Of a stretch of 64,000 bases of DNA, positions 32,552-42,503 are shown piece after piece. Each line of letters opens with the position of its first letter. Position 1 is the stretch's first letter. Position numbers and translations under genes: made by a program. Source of the stretch: Symbiodinium natans (taxonomy: Eukaryota > Sar > Dinophyceae > Suessiales > Symbiodiniaceae); contig CAJNDS010002678.1 in the NCBI GenBank assembly GCA_905221605.1, positions 102,001 to 166,000 of the forward strand, written 5' to 3'. The notes under the pieces are model-generated. The model saw only the letters and a program-made list of their open reading frames with translations, was not told where the DNA came from and ran no database searches.

Positions 32552-32643
32552 AACACCTCCCCAAAGCCTGCACCTGCATCCGAAGTGGCCATGATGTCGG
32601 CCGCACCCTTCTCGCGGCATCGGTCAAAGGAACTGCTAGCCTC
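32552..32643 (-). CDS. Exon island between outward telomere arrays
   Basis: Sense strand enters after CCCTAAACAG and reads EASSSFDRCREKGAADIMAT then SDAGAGFGE before GGTTTAGGG-type sequence. A clean example of the array/exon/array layout. Confidence 0.5.
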
Positions 32644-33039
32644 CTGTTTAGGGTTTAGGGTTTAGGGTTTACAGGGTTTCGGGATAGGGTTTTGGGGTTG
32701 GTGGGGTTTTGGAGTTCAGAGGGTTTTGGGGTTGATAGGGTTTTGGGGTTGACAGGGTTTAGGGTTGCTAGGGTTTAGGGTTTGGGGTTGATAGAGTTTA
32801 GGGTTTCTAGGGTTTATGGTTTATAGGGGTTGAGGGTTTATAGGGCTTAGGCTTGTGGATTTGTCTTGCTACCTAGCTTACGGCCCTAGGGTCTTACAGC
32901 GGTTCGGTTGAACAAAGCTCGAAAGCTTAACTTGAAGTGGGAGGAGTGGCGGGGGGCTGACACAGGGCCCCTAACCAGCATCAGCATTCTACCCTAAACC
33001 CTAAACCCTAAACCCTAAACCCTAAACCCTGAACCCCAT

Positions 33040-33130
33040 ACACAACTGAAGAAGACGCTTCTTCGGCTTAGTCGCCACGAGGAACTCGACGGCCTTGACG
33101 GCCCCGCCCTCCTGGCGCGAGACTTCGAAC
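33040..33130 (-). CDS. Exon island, unknown
   Basis: Reads EVSRQEGGAVKAVEFLVATK then PKKRLLQLCM. CCCTAAA units lie at 32993-33035 and TTTAGGG units at 33163-33210 on the plus strand. Confidence 0.5.
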
Positions 33131-33762
33131 CTTCAATATCCAGTTCGCATCCTTGAAAACTGGGGTTTAGGGTTTAGGGTATGGGGTTTAGGGTTTAGGG
33201 TTTAGGGCTAGGGTTTGGGCTTGACAAAAAACTTCAATCTGCAGCTGGCATCGTTCCAGGATGGGCTACTAGGCCCTAGAATCCGCATGATCAACCCGAT
33301 AAAGGGCCCGTTAAGGAGGTTATAGGGTATGATAACCCATCCTGGTTGAAAACTGCTTCTGAAATACCTTTATATCAAGGTCCTTTCTCATTCTCTTGGT
33401 GATGCAACCCTGCATCTTAGAAGTGAAGTCGGGACGCGCAGGTGGCATGCGGTAGCTGCTGGTGCCCAACTAAAGGCCCTACCGCCGAGCTCTTTGCAGG
33501 GCATGGGGGAATGAGGTGCCCTCTGTAATCCCTTAAAGGGTATACAGAGGGCTCCCTTAAAAGGGAAAGCAAAGGGGCATACTGGGCACCTCATTCCCAA
33601 CTAAGAACCAGGCAGCCTAAACCCGAAAAATCTCAAGGCTCCGGCCTCCTCTGCTAGCAGCTCCCGGCCCCTTGCATGCCTTGACTGCGTGGAGGGGGAC
33701 GATACGATTTTGAGGTTGGGGGGGTGGGGGGAGGGGGGGGGGGTTGGGGGGGGCGGGTACCT

Positions 33763-33851
33763 TGACTATACTAGCAGTCCTGAATAGGGATTCTAGTACC
33801 CCCAATTGTAATCCCTAGTAAGGACTGTTAGTATAAGGGGGGAGCATTTTT
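33763..33851 (+). mobile_element. Family E inverted-repeat element
   Basis: Arms TGACTATACTAGCAGTCCTG and AGGACTGTTAGTATAAGGGG flank a centre with two GGGATT-type repeats. Confidence 0.8.
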
Positions 33852-33859
33852 CAAAGGTA

Positions 33860-35360
33860 CCCTTTATCATCATTTAGGGGGCGTGGGCAGCGGTTCAGGG
33901 GGTCCCATATTTTGGAAGATACCATGCACATGAGGGCCCCTTGTTGGCAGGGGGTTGATTGCAGTTCATTGTTTCTTGTTTCAAGCTTGTGCGCTCAGCC
34001 GTGGCTGTTATCCTAGGGTTTAGGGTTCAGGGTTCAGGGTTCGGAGTTTATAGGGTTTAGGGTTTCAGGTGAAAAATTCTCAAGACCAAGAAGGCACGTA
34101 GTCCCGAATCCAAGCACGTGCTCTCGATGAAGCTCTCTTTCATAAAACCATACCACTAATTACAAACCCTCTTAAGATTTGAGGAATATGTTTAATTACT
34201 GAAGAGACGATGGAGTCTTTGAAGCCCGTGATCACGAAGCCGCATATTATCGACTTCTCCATGCTAACATCCAAGGCGCAAGGCAATGGCTGTGACAAGG
34301 GCCTCGCCAGTCCAGGGCATAGCTGTGATGGCATTAGGGGCTTACAATGACCCAGACTTTTGATAGAGGTTATGGCTTACGCTCAAGCTGTTTAAACCCT
34401 AAACCCGAAACCCTAAACCCTAAACCCTAAACCCTCAACCCTAAACCCTAAACCCTTGTTGTACTGCTTGATTCAGGCTTTCATGGGTTGTGGCACGGTG
34501 CCGGGCCATGAAGATGCGAAGCAAAGAACGCCAGCTGAGACATCTGAAGCCTTGACCCTCGCAGTCAGCTTAGGGTTTAGGGTTTAGGGTTTAGGGTTTA
34601 GGGTTTAGGGTTTAGGGTTTAGGGTTTAGGGTTTAGGGTTCTCATGCTGCACCAAAAAAAGACCCCATGAACCTATGAGCCCTAAACAGGCGCGCCGCCT
34701 GACGCGCGCCCGGTGGCACGGCCACGAGACGCCCCGTCGAAGCATCGGAGAGCTCCTTGGGACACGGCTCAAGGGTTTCGGGTTTAGGGTTGAGGGTTTC
34801 GGTTTTAGGGTTTAAGGTTTAGGGCTTTGGGTTTTTGATTCAGGGTTTAGGGTTTCGGGTTTAGGGTTGAAGGCTCAGGGTTTAGGAGTCAAAAGGAACC
34901 CTAGGGCGCCAAGTATGCAAAACTATACCGAGCTAGGGTCTATGGGGGTGTAAGGCTTTAGTTAGTAGCTCATATATATATATATATATTTTTTTTTTTT
35001 TGGGGGGGGGTCTAGGCCTGTAGCTACCTTGGGCTATTGGAGCCTTAGGGTAAGCTCATCCTAGCGTGACCTACACTCATTTTCAAAAGGAGAACTATAC
35101 ATAGTAAGTATGATACCCTATGTACCACAAACAGATGATGATGTGCCAAAACATGTACATTCTCTTGCATTAATTTTGTAACTCGACTATGACGTATCCC
35201 AGATGGCCCTTTCGGCTTGTTGCATCTCTTTGGGAGCCAAACAACCCTAAACCCTAAACCCTAAACCCTAAACCCTAAACCTCTGCAAATCTCGGCACAA
35301 TGACCGACTTGAAGCCCCGGCCCTGAATGCTCGAAGCCCTGTACGTTCAGGTTATACAAG
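33860..35360. other. Telomere arrays and ambiguous islands
   Basis: Arrays at 34393-34455 (CCCTAAA), 34570-34640 and 34770-34890 (TTTAGGG), 35244-35280 (CCCTAAA). Islands at 34200-34325, 34482-34566 and 34690-34774 are open on both strands (the last reads ELSDASTGRLVAVPPGARQA on minus or ARRLTRARWHGHETPRRSIG on plus), so the strand cannot be decided. Confidence 0.4.
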
Positions 35361-35362
35361 AC

Positions 35363-35472
35363 TTGGGAGGTTCCCCCTTAGACTAACAGTCCTTAGTCGG
35401 GATTTTGATAGGGAGCACTTTCATCCCTATTAAGGACCGTTAGTAGAAGGGTGAAGGGGGAACATCCCAAAT
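35363..35472 (+). mobile_element. Family E inverted-repeat element
   Basis: CTTGGGAGGTTCCCCCTTAG ... TAACAGTCCTTAGTCGGG and the mirror GGACCGTTAGTAGAAGGGTG ... GGGGGAACATCCC are recognisable. Confidence 0.8.
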
Positions 35473-35640
35473 AACAGAAAGTTGCAATAAAATGCGAATT
35501 GTAATAATAGCAATGATGATAATAACATAATAATAGTAATAGGTAAAAATGGAAATCAAAATAGTAGTAATGCAAACAATGGTAATATAGTGATATTAGT
35601 AATACTAATAATAATAACAATAATAACACCAGTTATAAGA

Positions 35641-35745
35641 CCTTCTTCCCGGCTCGCTGCAGCCCTGGTGCGAAGTCCCCGAAGCCTTCGGCCGTGAGCC
35701 GCTCTGCGGCAGCCCGAAGCTGGGCGATGGTGCAGGGGCCCTCGC
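35641..35745 (-). CDS. Exon island, unknown
   Basis: Enters after TTTCAG and reads IAQLRAAAERLTAEGFGDFA then PGLQRAGKK. Strong GC3 bias and helical pattern. CCCTAAA array at 35764-35872 to its right. Confidence 0.55.
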
Positions 35746-36399
35746 CTGAAAGAACCCCTGTTTCCCTAAACCCTAAACCCTAAACCCTAAACCCTAAACC
35801 CTAAACCCTAAACCCTAAACCCTAAACCCTAAACCCTAAACCCTAAACCCTAAACCCTAAACCCTAAACCCCAACCCTACGAGTCTTGGTGGTATGTGGG
35901 CGTGGGTATTTTCCGAAATAATTAGGGGGTGCCCCTCTTAGACCCCAAGTAGAATAGAAGCCCCTTGAAAGGGACCCCAAGACGGGAAACCCCCCCACAT
36001 AGATCCGGGGGTTGAAGGCTCTGAGAGCTCGAGGGACGGAGGCTCCGAAGGCTTCTGTAAGGTCTGAGTGCTTTGGGGTTGCAAGTTTTCGCGCAATTTG
36101 CTGAAGGACAGACACGCAGGACCAGGCCTGATCTCTACAGCAGGCGACTTGCGCTCTTTCCCTGCCCTCAATTGCATTAAGTTCTCAATGAATAACCATA
36201 CAAAACACATGGGACGACCAGCTCCCTTGTTTATCGAAGATTGCACCAGAAAGGAGGACTTAAGGCGACGACACCACACAAAGCCAGAGCTCCCGTCTAG
36301 CCTATCTTATCTGAGAGCTGTACTCGAGTATAAAGATACACCCTAAACCCTAAACCCCAAACCCTAAAACCTAAACCCTAAACCCTAAACCGATACAAG

Positions 36400-37330
36400 C
36401 ACTCACGGCCTGCCGGATCGGGTGCGGTCGCAGTCGGTGGCGCGGCTTGCGCGGCCTTTCCGTTATAGGGTTCACAAGGGAGAGGAGTTCAAGGGGGCGG
36501 TAGGTACCTAGGGAACCTTAGTGAACCCCCTTCCCTTAAGAACCCTGTAATTTCGGTGTAGGAGCCGAGGCAGCTGACTAAGGTTCCTGGGTGCTTGAAG
36601 AAGAAAAACGAAGATGACATCTAAGAAGAGCAAACAGCGACAGAGTCGATGACCTGAACAAGGGGCACCAAGACCACTAGTGCTGAAAGTTTTGGTCCCC
36701 CCAACAAAAAAAGAAGAAGCTACCCTAAGCTGTGACGATGGGGTGCTGGCGTAACGTTTCAGGACGATGACAGCCCTTTAAGTCGTCCCAAACCTCACCA
36801 AATCATGCCCTGAACCCTACATGAACTACGTAAACCCTAATTACTCGAAAACAATTCCTAAAACCCTAAAACATGTCCGGAAGATTCCGCGAGTCTTGAG
36901 GCCTGCTCAGTTGCTGCTGCAGGTGTGGAAGACGTGGCGGCGGCGGGGCCTGCGAGTACGATGCAATTCTAGAGGCACGTAAATATATAACATGCAAGCT
37001 AGACGTTCCGTTTCTATAAATTTGAACGTTTATCAATATGTACTTCTGTAAAAAGACAAAGCTAGTGCAAATCCATGTTTAGGCAGGTGTGTGCGAGGAG
37101 GCCATCTCGCCGCCAACAAAAAGGAGCCGTACACTTTCAACCATGTGGGAGAAGCTCCCAATTCACGCCACAAAGGCTTTGCCTGGGAGCAGCAGCACGC
37201 GCAGCACGCCACAAGCAGGATCCGCGCGCCAGCCCTGATCGGACAGCGTTGCGCCGTCCTGGGCAAGGCCGACCGGTGAAGACATGCGCCTACAAGTGGA
37301 GGGAAGAGTCAAGAGGCATGGTCTGAAATA
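36400..37330. other. Short exon-like islands on both strands
   Basis: Minus 36465-36402 reads KAAQAAPPTATAPDPAG and meets a GTGAGT donor. Plus 36901-36972 reads SVAAAGVEDVAAAGPASTMQ then F and stop. Plus 37091-37279 is open and ends RIRAPALIGQRCAVLGKADR and stop. A family H element spans about 36472-36560. No families named. Confidence 0.4.
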
Positions 37331-37473
37331 CTCCCAAATCACTGAAAATGCAGCCAGGGCGCCATGGTATGGTTTGTCAAGCCCTCAAACCCAAACCCTA
37401 AGCCGTTTACACCAACATGTGTGCGCACCATGTGTATAACGATCCAATATAAGCTAGAAAGAACCCTCGACCC

Positions 37474-37642
37474 TCAAGATGTCATCCGCATCTCATGCGA
37501 GTCCTGCAAGGTCTTGCCCCCCGCTATGACCTTGACATTGGAGAGGCCCAGCTCTTGACACAGCTGCCGGCGAACCTCTTCTCCCGTTTGTGCAGATTTC
37601 ACCTGCGCAGGCAGCCAGGACTTTTGGAGAGTGGCAGTACCC
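37474..37642 (-). CDS. Exon with a ubiquitin-like fold signature
   Basis: Enters after AAAATCAG and reads WLPAQVKSAQTGEEVRRQLC, then QELGLSNVKVIAGGKTLQDS, ending HEMRMTS and stop. The segment T-x-E-E-V-x-x-L ... G-L ... V-K-V-I-x-G-G-K-x-L-x-D matches the core of ubiquitin-like domains (established pattern). The true 3' end may instead be a GC donor within the last codons. A TTTAGGG (plus) array at 37652-37693 lies directly upstream in sense, i.e. CCCTAAA before the acceptor. It could be a separate small gene, or an exon of a gene convergent with or upstream of others. Confidence 0.55.
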
Positions 37643-38169
37643 CTGATTTTGCCGGTTTAGGGTTTAGGGTTTAGGGTTTAGGGTTTAGGGTTCAGGCTCG
37701 GTGATCTGCAAGTCCCTAAAACCGAGAGCCCCAAACACCATCTCAAACCCATACCCCTTATCCTATGAAAGTATAACATAAAGGGAGTCTAAGGGAGGAT
37801 GTTACCATACCCCTTAATTTCTTTTAAGGGGTATGCCCTAGGGGTATGTTGAATATTTACTGAGCTGCACATGTACTTGCACCCGGGACTGCCCCAACGA
37901 ACAGAACATACTTAGTCTAGGTTATTCATCGGGCCTGCCACTGGCTCCGTTCAACCCTGCACTGACACACATACGATTTCCCCCAGTCAACCTTCTATAA
38001 CATACGCCAAACGGTTTTCAATCTTCAGCCATGCAGCCCCACTCTAATTAGCCGCATCCTAACCCGAAGTCCCCAGAATCCCCAATCCACAAACCCACCC
38101 TTTTGCTCCCTTTTGCCTTGCTCTCTTAGAGAAGCATCATCAGGGCTTCGAAGGAACTCTGAGAGAAGA

Positions 38170-40708
38170 CTAACAACCACAAATCCTTGCGTAGGAGGCC
38201 CGTGCTCGGGAACGTTGCCCCTCATCTGCCAAACGTCCATGAGCCTCCTTGGTAGCCCTCTAACCATATTTAAGCAAGGGTGCCCTTTTGGGGGATTGGT
38301 TACTTGACAAGGGAACCTGTAGAAACCCAAAAAAAAAGGGCAAAACGGTGCCACGGATTCTACCAAGCCTCTTGATAAGCGATGTGGAAGTTCTTGCCGC
38401 TGGCAGCAAGATCACAGTCGCACTGCATGCTGAGGCCAGTTGCGTTGCCTGCTGTGTGTTCCTCCAGAAGGGAGCCCCTTCCTGATGAGGCGTCCACAAC
38501 AAAGTAGCAGAAGTTGTCGGCATTTCCTCGGCCCAAGAGCAACCTAGGAACAAAAAGGGTACCCTTTTTGGTTTTTCGAGGCGTCTAGAAGGGGACCTAA
38601 ACCCTAAACCCTAAACCCTAAACCCTAAACCCTAAACCCTAGGGAATCCTCTGGGTCCGAGTTTCGGAGTGCTTTCACTGGGCTCACCTTAGCCATCTCG
38701 GCGCACTCCTTGCGCCCATACGCCTTGTCCTCCTTGGTAGCCCGGTAACCACAGCAATTGAAATAAGGGCATTGTTTTTTTGTTTTGTTTTTTTTTTTTT
38801 GGGGGGGGGGAGCTGGTTACTTTATACGGGGACCTTGAACCAAAAAAAGGGGAATAATAAGGGCACCCTTTTTGGGGGCTTGGTTGCTTTATAAGGGCTG
38901 CCAAGCCTCACAATCATCGGCGGGATTGAGTTGGACCAAGGCCATGTTCTTCCTAACCCTGCCACCCACCGAGAAATCAACGATGCGATGGACAACCGCC
39001 GGCTCTTCTTCATCCTCGTCCTCATCTTCATCCTCCTCCTCGTCGTCGTCGCCATAGCCATAGTACTCATCATCCGGATTTGAAACATACTCATCCTCAT
39101 AGTCCTCATCGTCATCCTCAAGAATCTCAAGGGTCTGTGGGTCAACGAAGTAGATGTAGTCTAACACCTCATCAACGTCAAGTTCGAAATGCAGGTCAGG
39201 ATGGACCGGCGTGATGCCAGCGTACTTCTTCACAAGGTTTTGGCCTTAGTTGCTGAGTTCACAAGCCCCCCAAAAAGTGTACACTTTCAGTTCTATGGGT
39301 ATAGTATCCCAAAAAGTGTAAAGTGTACTCACGCAGCTACTAAGTGGCTCATGACGATGAATTCCTTAGTCTCCCGCTGGCGGCGGCCGCGCCCTTCAAT
39401 GCTGTCCAGACCTTACTTTCTCCAAAAACCTAGGGAAAAAGGTTAAACTTTCATATTCCCACTAAAAAAGGAAGCCCAAAAAGTTTAAAGTTCAACTGAA
39501 GGCGAAGCAAGATGCAGACATCGTCCAGCAAAGCCTTCCTTGGTAGCCCAGTACCAAGAGTCTATAAATAAGGGCACCCCTTTTCTGGGGTTGGCTACGA
39601 TTATAAGACAGTATGACAAGGGCACCCTTTTTAAATTCTTGGGGGTTTGGCTACTTGAAAAAGGGAACCCATAACCCTAAACCCTAAACCCTAAACCCTA
39701 ACCCTAAACCCTAAACCCTAAACCCTAAACCCTAAACCCTAAACCCTAAACCCTAAACCCTAAACCCTAAACCACTGGGCTACCAAGCTTCTTATGATGA
39801 GACGCCTCATGAATGAGAGTTTCAAGCTGCACCTTTCGGCTCGACTTGAAGTACCTAAGCTGAACTTGGAGCCCAAGCAAAAAGTTAGATTTTTATAGCT
39901 TTATAGCTGTTTCTTCTAGGAATTCTTATGGTATACCCCCAAAAAATGGGAAAATATTCTCCCAAGTATTCCTAAGGTGCAACGGGCACAAGATCATTTC
40001 GTAGAGGCCTCGCTTCGGGAACTTCTCCGGGAAGACGTACGCGAAGGTGTCCCGGTCACACCTCTTCTTCACGGCCTTGAAGTTGCTCAAGACGCGGGCC
40101 TTGGCTTAGGGTTTAGGGTTTAGGGTTTAGGGTTTAGGGTTTAGGGTTTAGGGTTTAGGGTTTAGGGTTTAGGGTTTAGGGTTTAGGGTTTAGGGCTTGG
40201 TAGCCCAGCAGCCATTTTACAACAAGGGCACACCCTTTTTTGGGCTGGTTACTTTATATCAGGGAACCTTGAACCCAAAAAAAAGGGGAGAAAGGGGCTA
40301 CCACTGGGCTACCAGAGGGCCGTGGACCGCATCACACGCAAGAGCTCCTTCTTCACGCTTGCGTCGCCAGCTTGCGGCCCAAACCATTTGGCTGCAAGGT
40401 CGAGAGCCTCGCTGTCCCCCCAGATCAGCTTCTGAGTAGCTGTTTTCACCATACCTCGTTCATGGTTGGGAGAATACTAAACATCTATGTGCTTATTCCT
40501 TATTGGGTTTAACTATCCATAAACATGTAAAATGTTACCCAACTATGACAAAGATACCTCGGGCCTCCGCAAGCAGCTCCTCCAGTTCGGCGTGCCACGC
40601 CTGCGAAGAGTTGTCTGCGGCGAGGTCACGGACCAAGACGCGGCTTGAAGAAACGAGGCCAAGATCTGCCGCGAAAAGGGCCATCAACATGGTGATCAGC
40701 CGCGCCAT
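38170..40708 (-). CDS. Predicted secreted M35-type (aspzincin) metallopeptidase, 10 exons
   Basis: Exons (sense order): 40708-40558, 40454-40321, 40099-39981, 39854-39792, 39538-39516, 39411-39349, 39244-38910, 38732-38666, 38526-38372, 38247-38170; 1188 nt, 395 aa, in frame throughout. Residues 1-22 are a signal peptide (MARLITMLMALFAADLGL). Family marks in order: KWFG at 73-76, AYVFPEKFP near 115-123, LCPLYF, then LETLIHEASHH with zinc ligands H150 and H154 and E151, D161/D162 as the likely third ligand, AYGRKECAEMA at 300-310 and NADNFCYF at 320-327. These match the lysine-specific/deuterolysin metallopeptidase layout. An unusual acidic insertion (227-266) lies in exon 7, and exon 5 is only 23 nt. 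Introns: GT-AG (1), GC-AG (2,3,5,6), GA-AG (4,7,8,9). Activity is inferred. Confidence 0.85.
38248..38371 (-). mobile_element. Intron 9 of the metallopeptidase gene: family A element, GA-AG
   Basis: 124 nt. Ends CTTGGTAGCCCTCTAACC and ATTCTACCAAG on the plus strand, bordered by GAGG direct repeats (CAA/GAGGCTTGG and CCAAG/GAGGCTC in sense). Retaining it gives a premature stop right after the donor. Confidence 0.8.
38733..38909 (-). mobile_element. Intron 7: family A element, GA-AG, with poly-T/poly-G tract
   Basis: 177 nt. Borders TGT/GAGGCTTGGCAG and CTACCAAG/GAGGACAAGG, a GAGG duplication. Inside, a T-run followed by a G-run (38786-38810) has expanded from the family's CCCCAAAA motif. Confidence 0.8.
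39245..39348 (-). mobile_element. Intron 6: family C element, GC-AG, 104 nt
   Basis: Borders ATGA/GCCACTTAG and CTAAG/GCCAAAAC, duplicated GCCA. Internal inverted segments GTGTACACTTT and AAAGTGTAC. A second copy forms the intron at 56233-56338. Confidence 0.85.
39412..39515 (-). mobile_element. Intron 5: family F element, GC-AG, 104 nt
   Basis: The sense strand starts GCATCTTGCTTCGCCTTCAG then TTGAAC and ends GGAGAAAGTAAG. It has the same length and the same ends as intron 6 of the ankyrin gene (57449-57552). Confidence 0.85.
39539..39791 (-). mobile_element. Intron 4: family A element with embedded telomere array, GA-AG
   Basis: 253 nt. Borders CATAA/GAAGCTTGG and CTACCAAG/GAAGGC. A block of about 14 TTTAGGG units (sense) sits 20 nt from the donor, at 39666-39772, inside the element's inverted repeats. 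Confidence 0.85.
39855..39980 (-). mobile_element. Intron 3: inverted-repeat element, GC-AG
   Basis: 126 nt. Borders CCGTT/GCACCTTAGG and CTTAG/GTACTTC. Ends CTTAGGAATACTTGGG and CCAAGTTCAGCTTAG are partly complementary. Confidence 0.7.
40100..40320 (-). mobile_element. Intron 2: family A element plus telomere array, GC-AG
   Basis: 221 nt. Borders TCCACG/GCCCTCTGG and GCCAAG/GCCCGCG, GGCCC duplicated. The family A copy (40196-40317) fills the 5' half; about 12 CCCTAAA units (sense) fill the 3' half and run up to the acceptor. Confidence 0.85.
40455..40557 (-). mobile_element. Intron 1: inverted-repeat element, GT-AG
   Basis: 103 nt. Flanked by a 7-base direct repeat GAGGTAT (CCCGAG/GTATCTTTG and AACGAG/GTATGGTG). 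Internal family B-like ends CCATGAAC and CCAACTATGACA. Confidence 0.8.
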
Positions 40709-40848
40709 GTCGGTGCGACTGCCAGATATGGACGATGGAATTTTACAAGCCTGTCCCTTGCTTCCCCGCAAAGCTTCGCGTTTAAATGACTGCGGAGCAT
40801 CTGAAAGATGACTTGCACAACAGACTCTGCCATGCTCTGCTTTCCTAT
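40709..40848 (-). other. 5' region of the metallopeptidase gene, open frame overlap
   Basis: A frame reading AESVVQVIFQMLRSHLNAKL then CGEARDRL lies just upstream in a different phase. It may belong to an upstream exon or gene; a 32-nt GC-AG intron would be needed to fuse it, which I consider too short. Confidence 0.35.
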
Positions 40849-40952
40849 ACTTGGAGGTTCATGGTGCTCCTTAACCAATTATAACTGTACTTAGATTCCA
40901 CTTATACGACCCTTAAGAGCCCTATGTTGATTAATAAGTACCATGAACCTCT
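40849..40952 (+). mobile_element. Family B inverted-repeat element
   Basis: Ends ACTTGGAGGTTCATGG and CCATGAACCTCT, with internal TTATAACTGTACTTA and ATTAATAAGTA. It lies immediately 5' of the metallopeptidase region. Confidence 0.85.
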
Positions 40953-41239
40953 ATTCTGCTGCCTATCACAAAAAATACAAAAATGTGCATGTGAAAACCC
41001 TCCCTTTCATACTTTTAGGCCATGCAGACCCATGGGCTCTGAGTCGCCTCATCCTAAACCCTTTAAACCCTAAACCCCATGAATACACCCTATAAACCGT
41101 ATAAACCCAGACCCTGGAGGAACCTATGAATGTAAAGGGTACCCTTTTTGGCTCAAAGGGACTTAGAAGGGAACCTACACCCTACTAAAAGCAGGGGGAA
41201 TAAGGGCCTTCTCTGGGTCCTAGTACCGATAAACCCCAG

Positions 41240-41400
41240 GCATCCCATAGCTGCACATTGCCCGGCGCCTGCAGCCTCAGCTCGCGGTGGTGCGTGGAGG
41301 AAGCTCCAAGCACCTCCCAGGCGAAGAGAGGCCATCCCAAAGTTTCGGGGCGGGGGGTGGGAGTGGGATTGGGGCGTTGGGGGGGGAGGAGTCCAATAGA
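41240..41400 (-). CDS. Exon island, unknown
   Basis: Sense strand reads WEVLGASSTHHRELRLQAPG then NVQLWDAWGLSV. Compositionally protein-like; no family named. An island at 41560-41650 is open on both strands. Confidence 0.4.
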
Positions 41401-42259
41401 AAAGGCAGCAAGAGTGAACCGATTGCAGCTGAAGTTGAGGGGTAGGTTGCCCCTCAGCGATTGTTTGGGAAAGCTCCTTGTTATGTCTGGTATAAAAAAC
41501 ACACACATATATATATATATATGCTATATATATATAGATACATATAAGGTTACATTTCAAGCGCTATCATGGCGGCAATAGCAAGCCTTGCCCAGCAGCG
41601 TGACGGTATCACCGCTGCCAATCCTTGCAAAAAGTACTGCACGTGGGCTGAGGGTTTAGGGTTTAGGGTTTAGGGTCTAGGGTTTAGGGTTTAGGGATAT
41701 TGTAAAGGGCTTGAGAGGTTTCCCTCTTCGTTTTCAGAACTTCGCGAGGGTAGCGTCGTCGCTCCCAGGCTTGAGTGCATCCTTTGGCGAACCTGTTTTC
41801 AGGAAGATGAGGACGTAACCCTAAATCCCCTAAACCCTAAACCCTAAACCCTAAACCCTAAACCCTAAACCGTGCCCCCCAAAGATGACAAGTCTCTTCT
41901 CCTCCCCTCCCCCCCAAAAAAAAGCACAGAACCCTGGCACGCGCCAAATGCATCTCGCCTCTCTCTCCCCTCCCATGTCCGCACCAGCAAGGATGTTGCA
42001 AACGACAAACGACAGTGTGAATTTCCCGCTGAGAAGGCGGTTCCCAAGATAGGGGGCACCCCTTGTCGACCCCAAATAGAATAGAATCCCCTTGATAAAG
42101 GGACCCCAAAAAGGGTACCCTCCCCACCATTTTTCGGAACCCTAAACCCTAAACCCGAATTAAGCCCTAAACCCTAAACCCTAGACCCTAGACCCTAAAC
42201 CCTAAACCCTAAACCCTAAACCCTCCAAAAAGGGTACCCCCTACTTTCGGAAGCTCCCT

Positions 42260-42361
42260 GCTGAGTATGTCTACTGCGACCCAAGCTACGGGGCCCCGTG
42301 GCTGGAGGCTTGGGGCGTTGCGACGGGGGCTGCTTTGGCCTCCAAGGCTTGCGGGCGTCAG
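42260..42361 (+). CDS. Exon island between outward telomere arrays
   Basis: After GCTGAG the plus strand reads EYVYCDPSYGAPWLEAWGVA then TGAALASKACGRQ before TAGGTTTAGGG. CCCTAAA units at 42140-42225 precede it. Product unknown. Confidence 0.5.
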
Positions 42362-42363
42362 TA

Positions 42364-42478
42364 GGTTTAGGGTTTAGGGTTTAGGGTTTAGGGTTTAGGG
42401 TTTAGGGTTTAGGGTTTAGGGTTTAGGGTTTAGGGTTTAGGGTTTAGGGTTTAGGGTTTAGGGTTTAGGGTTTAGGGC
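42364..42478 (+). repeat. (TTTAGGG)n array
   Basis: About 16 perfect units. Confidence 0.98.
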
Positions 42479-42503
42479 AGTCTGGCTTCCTGGGTGTGCA
42501 GCT

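Noticed and set aside
40709-40878. Extension of the protease upstream through a 32-nt GC-AG intron
   Set aside because: Such a short intron is implausible, and the ATG at 40708 already yields a good signal peptide.
41133-41165. A genomic relict of the dinoflagellate spliced leader (TTTTTGGCTCAAAGGG)
   Set aside because: The likeness is only to the TTTTGGCTCAAG end. The sequence is the normal inner part of family A, where CCTTTTTGGTTCAAAGG occurs repeatedly.
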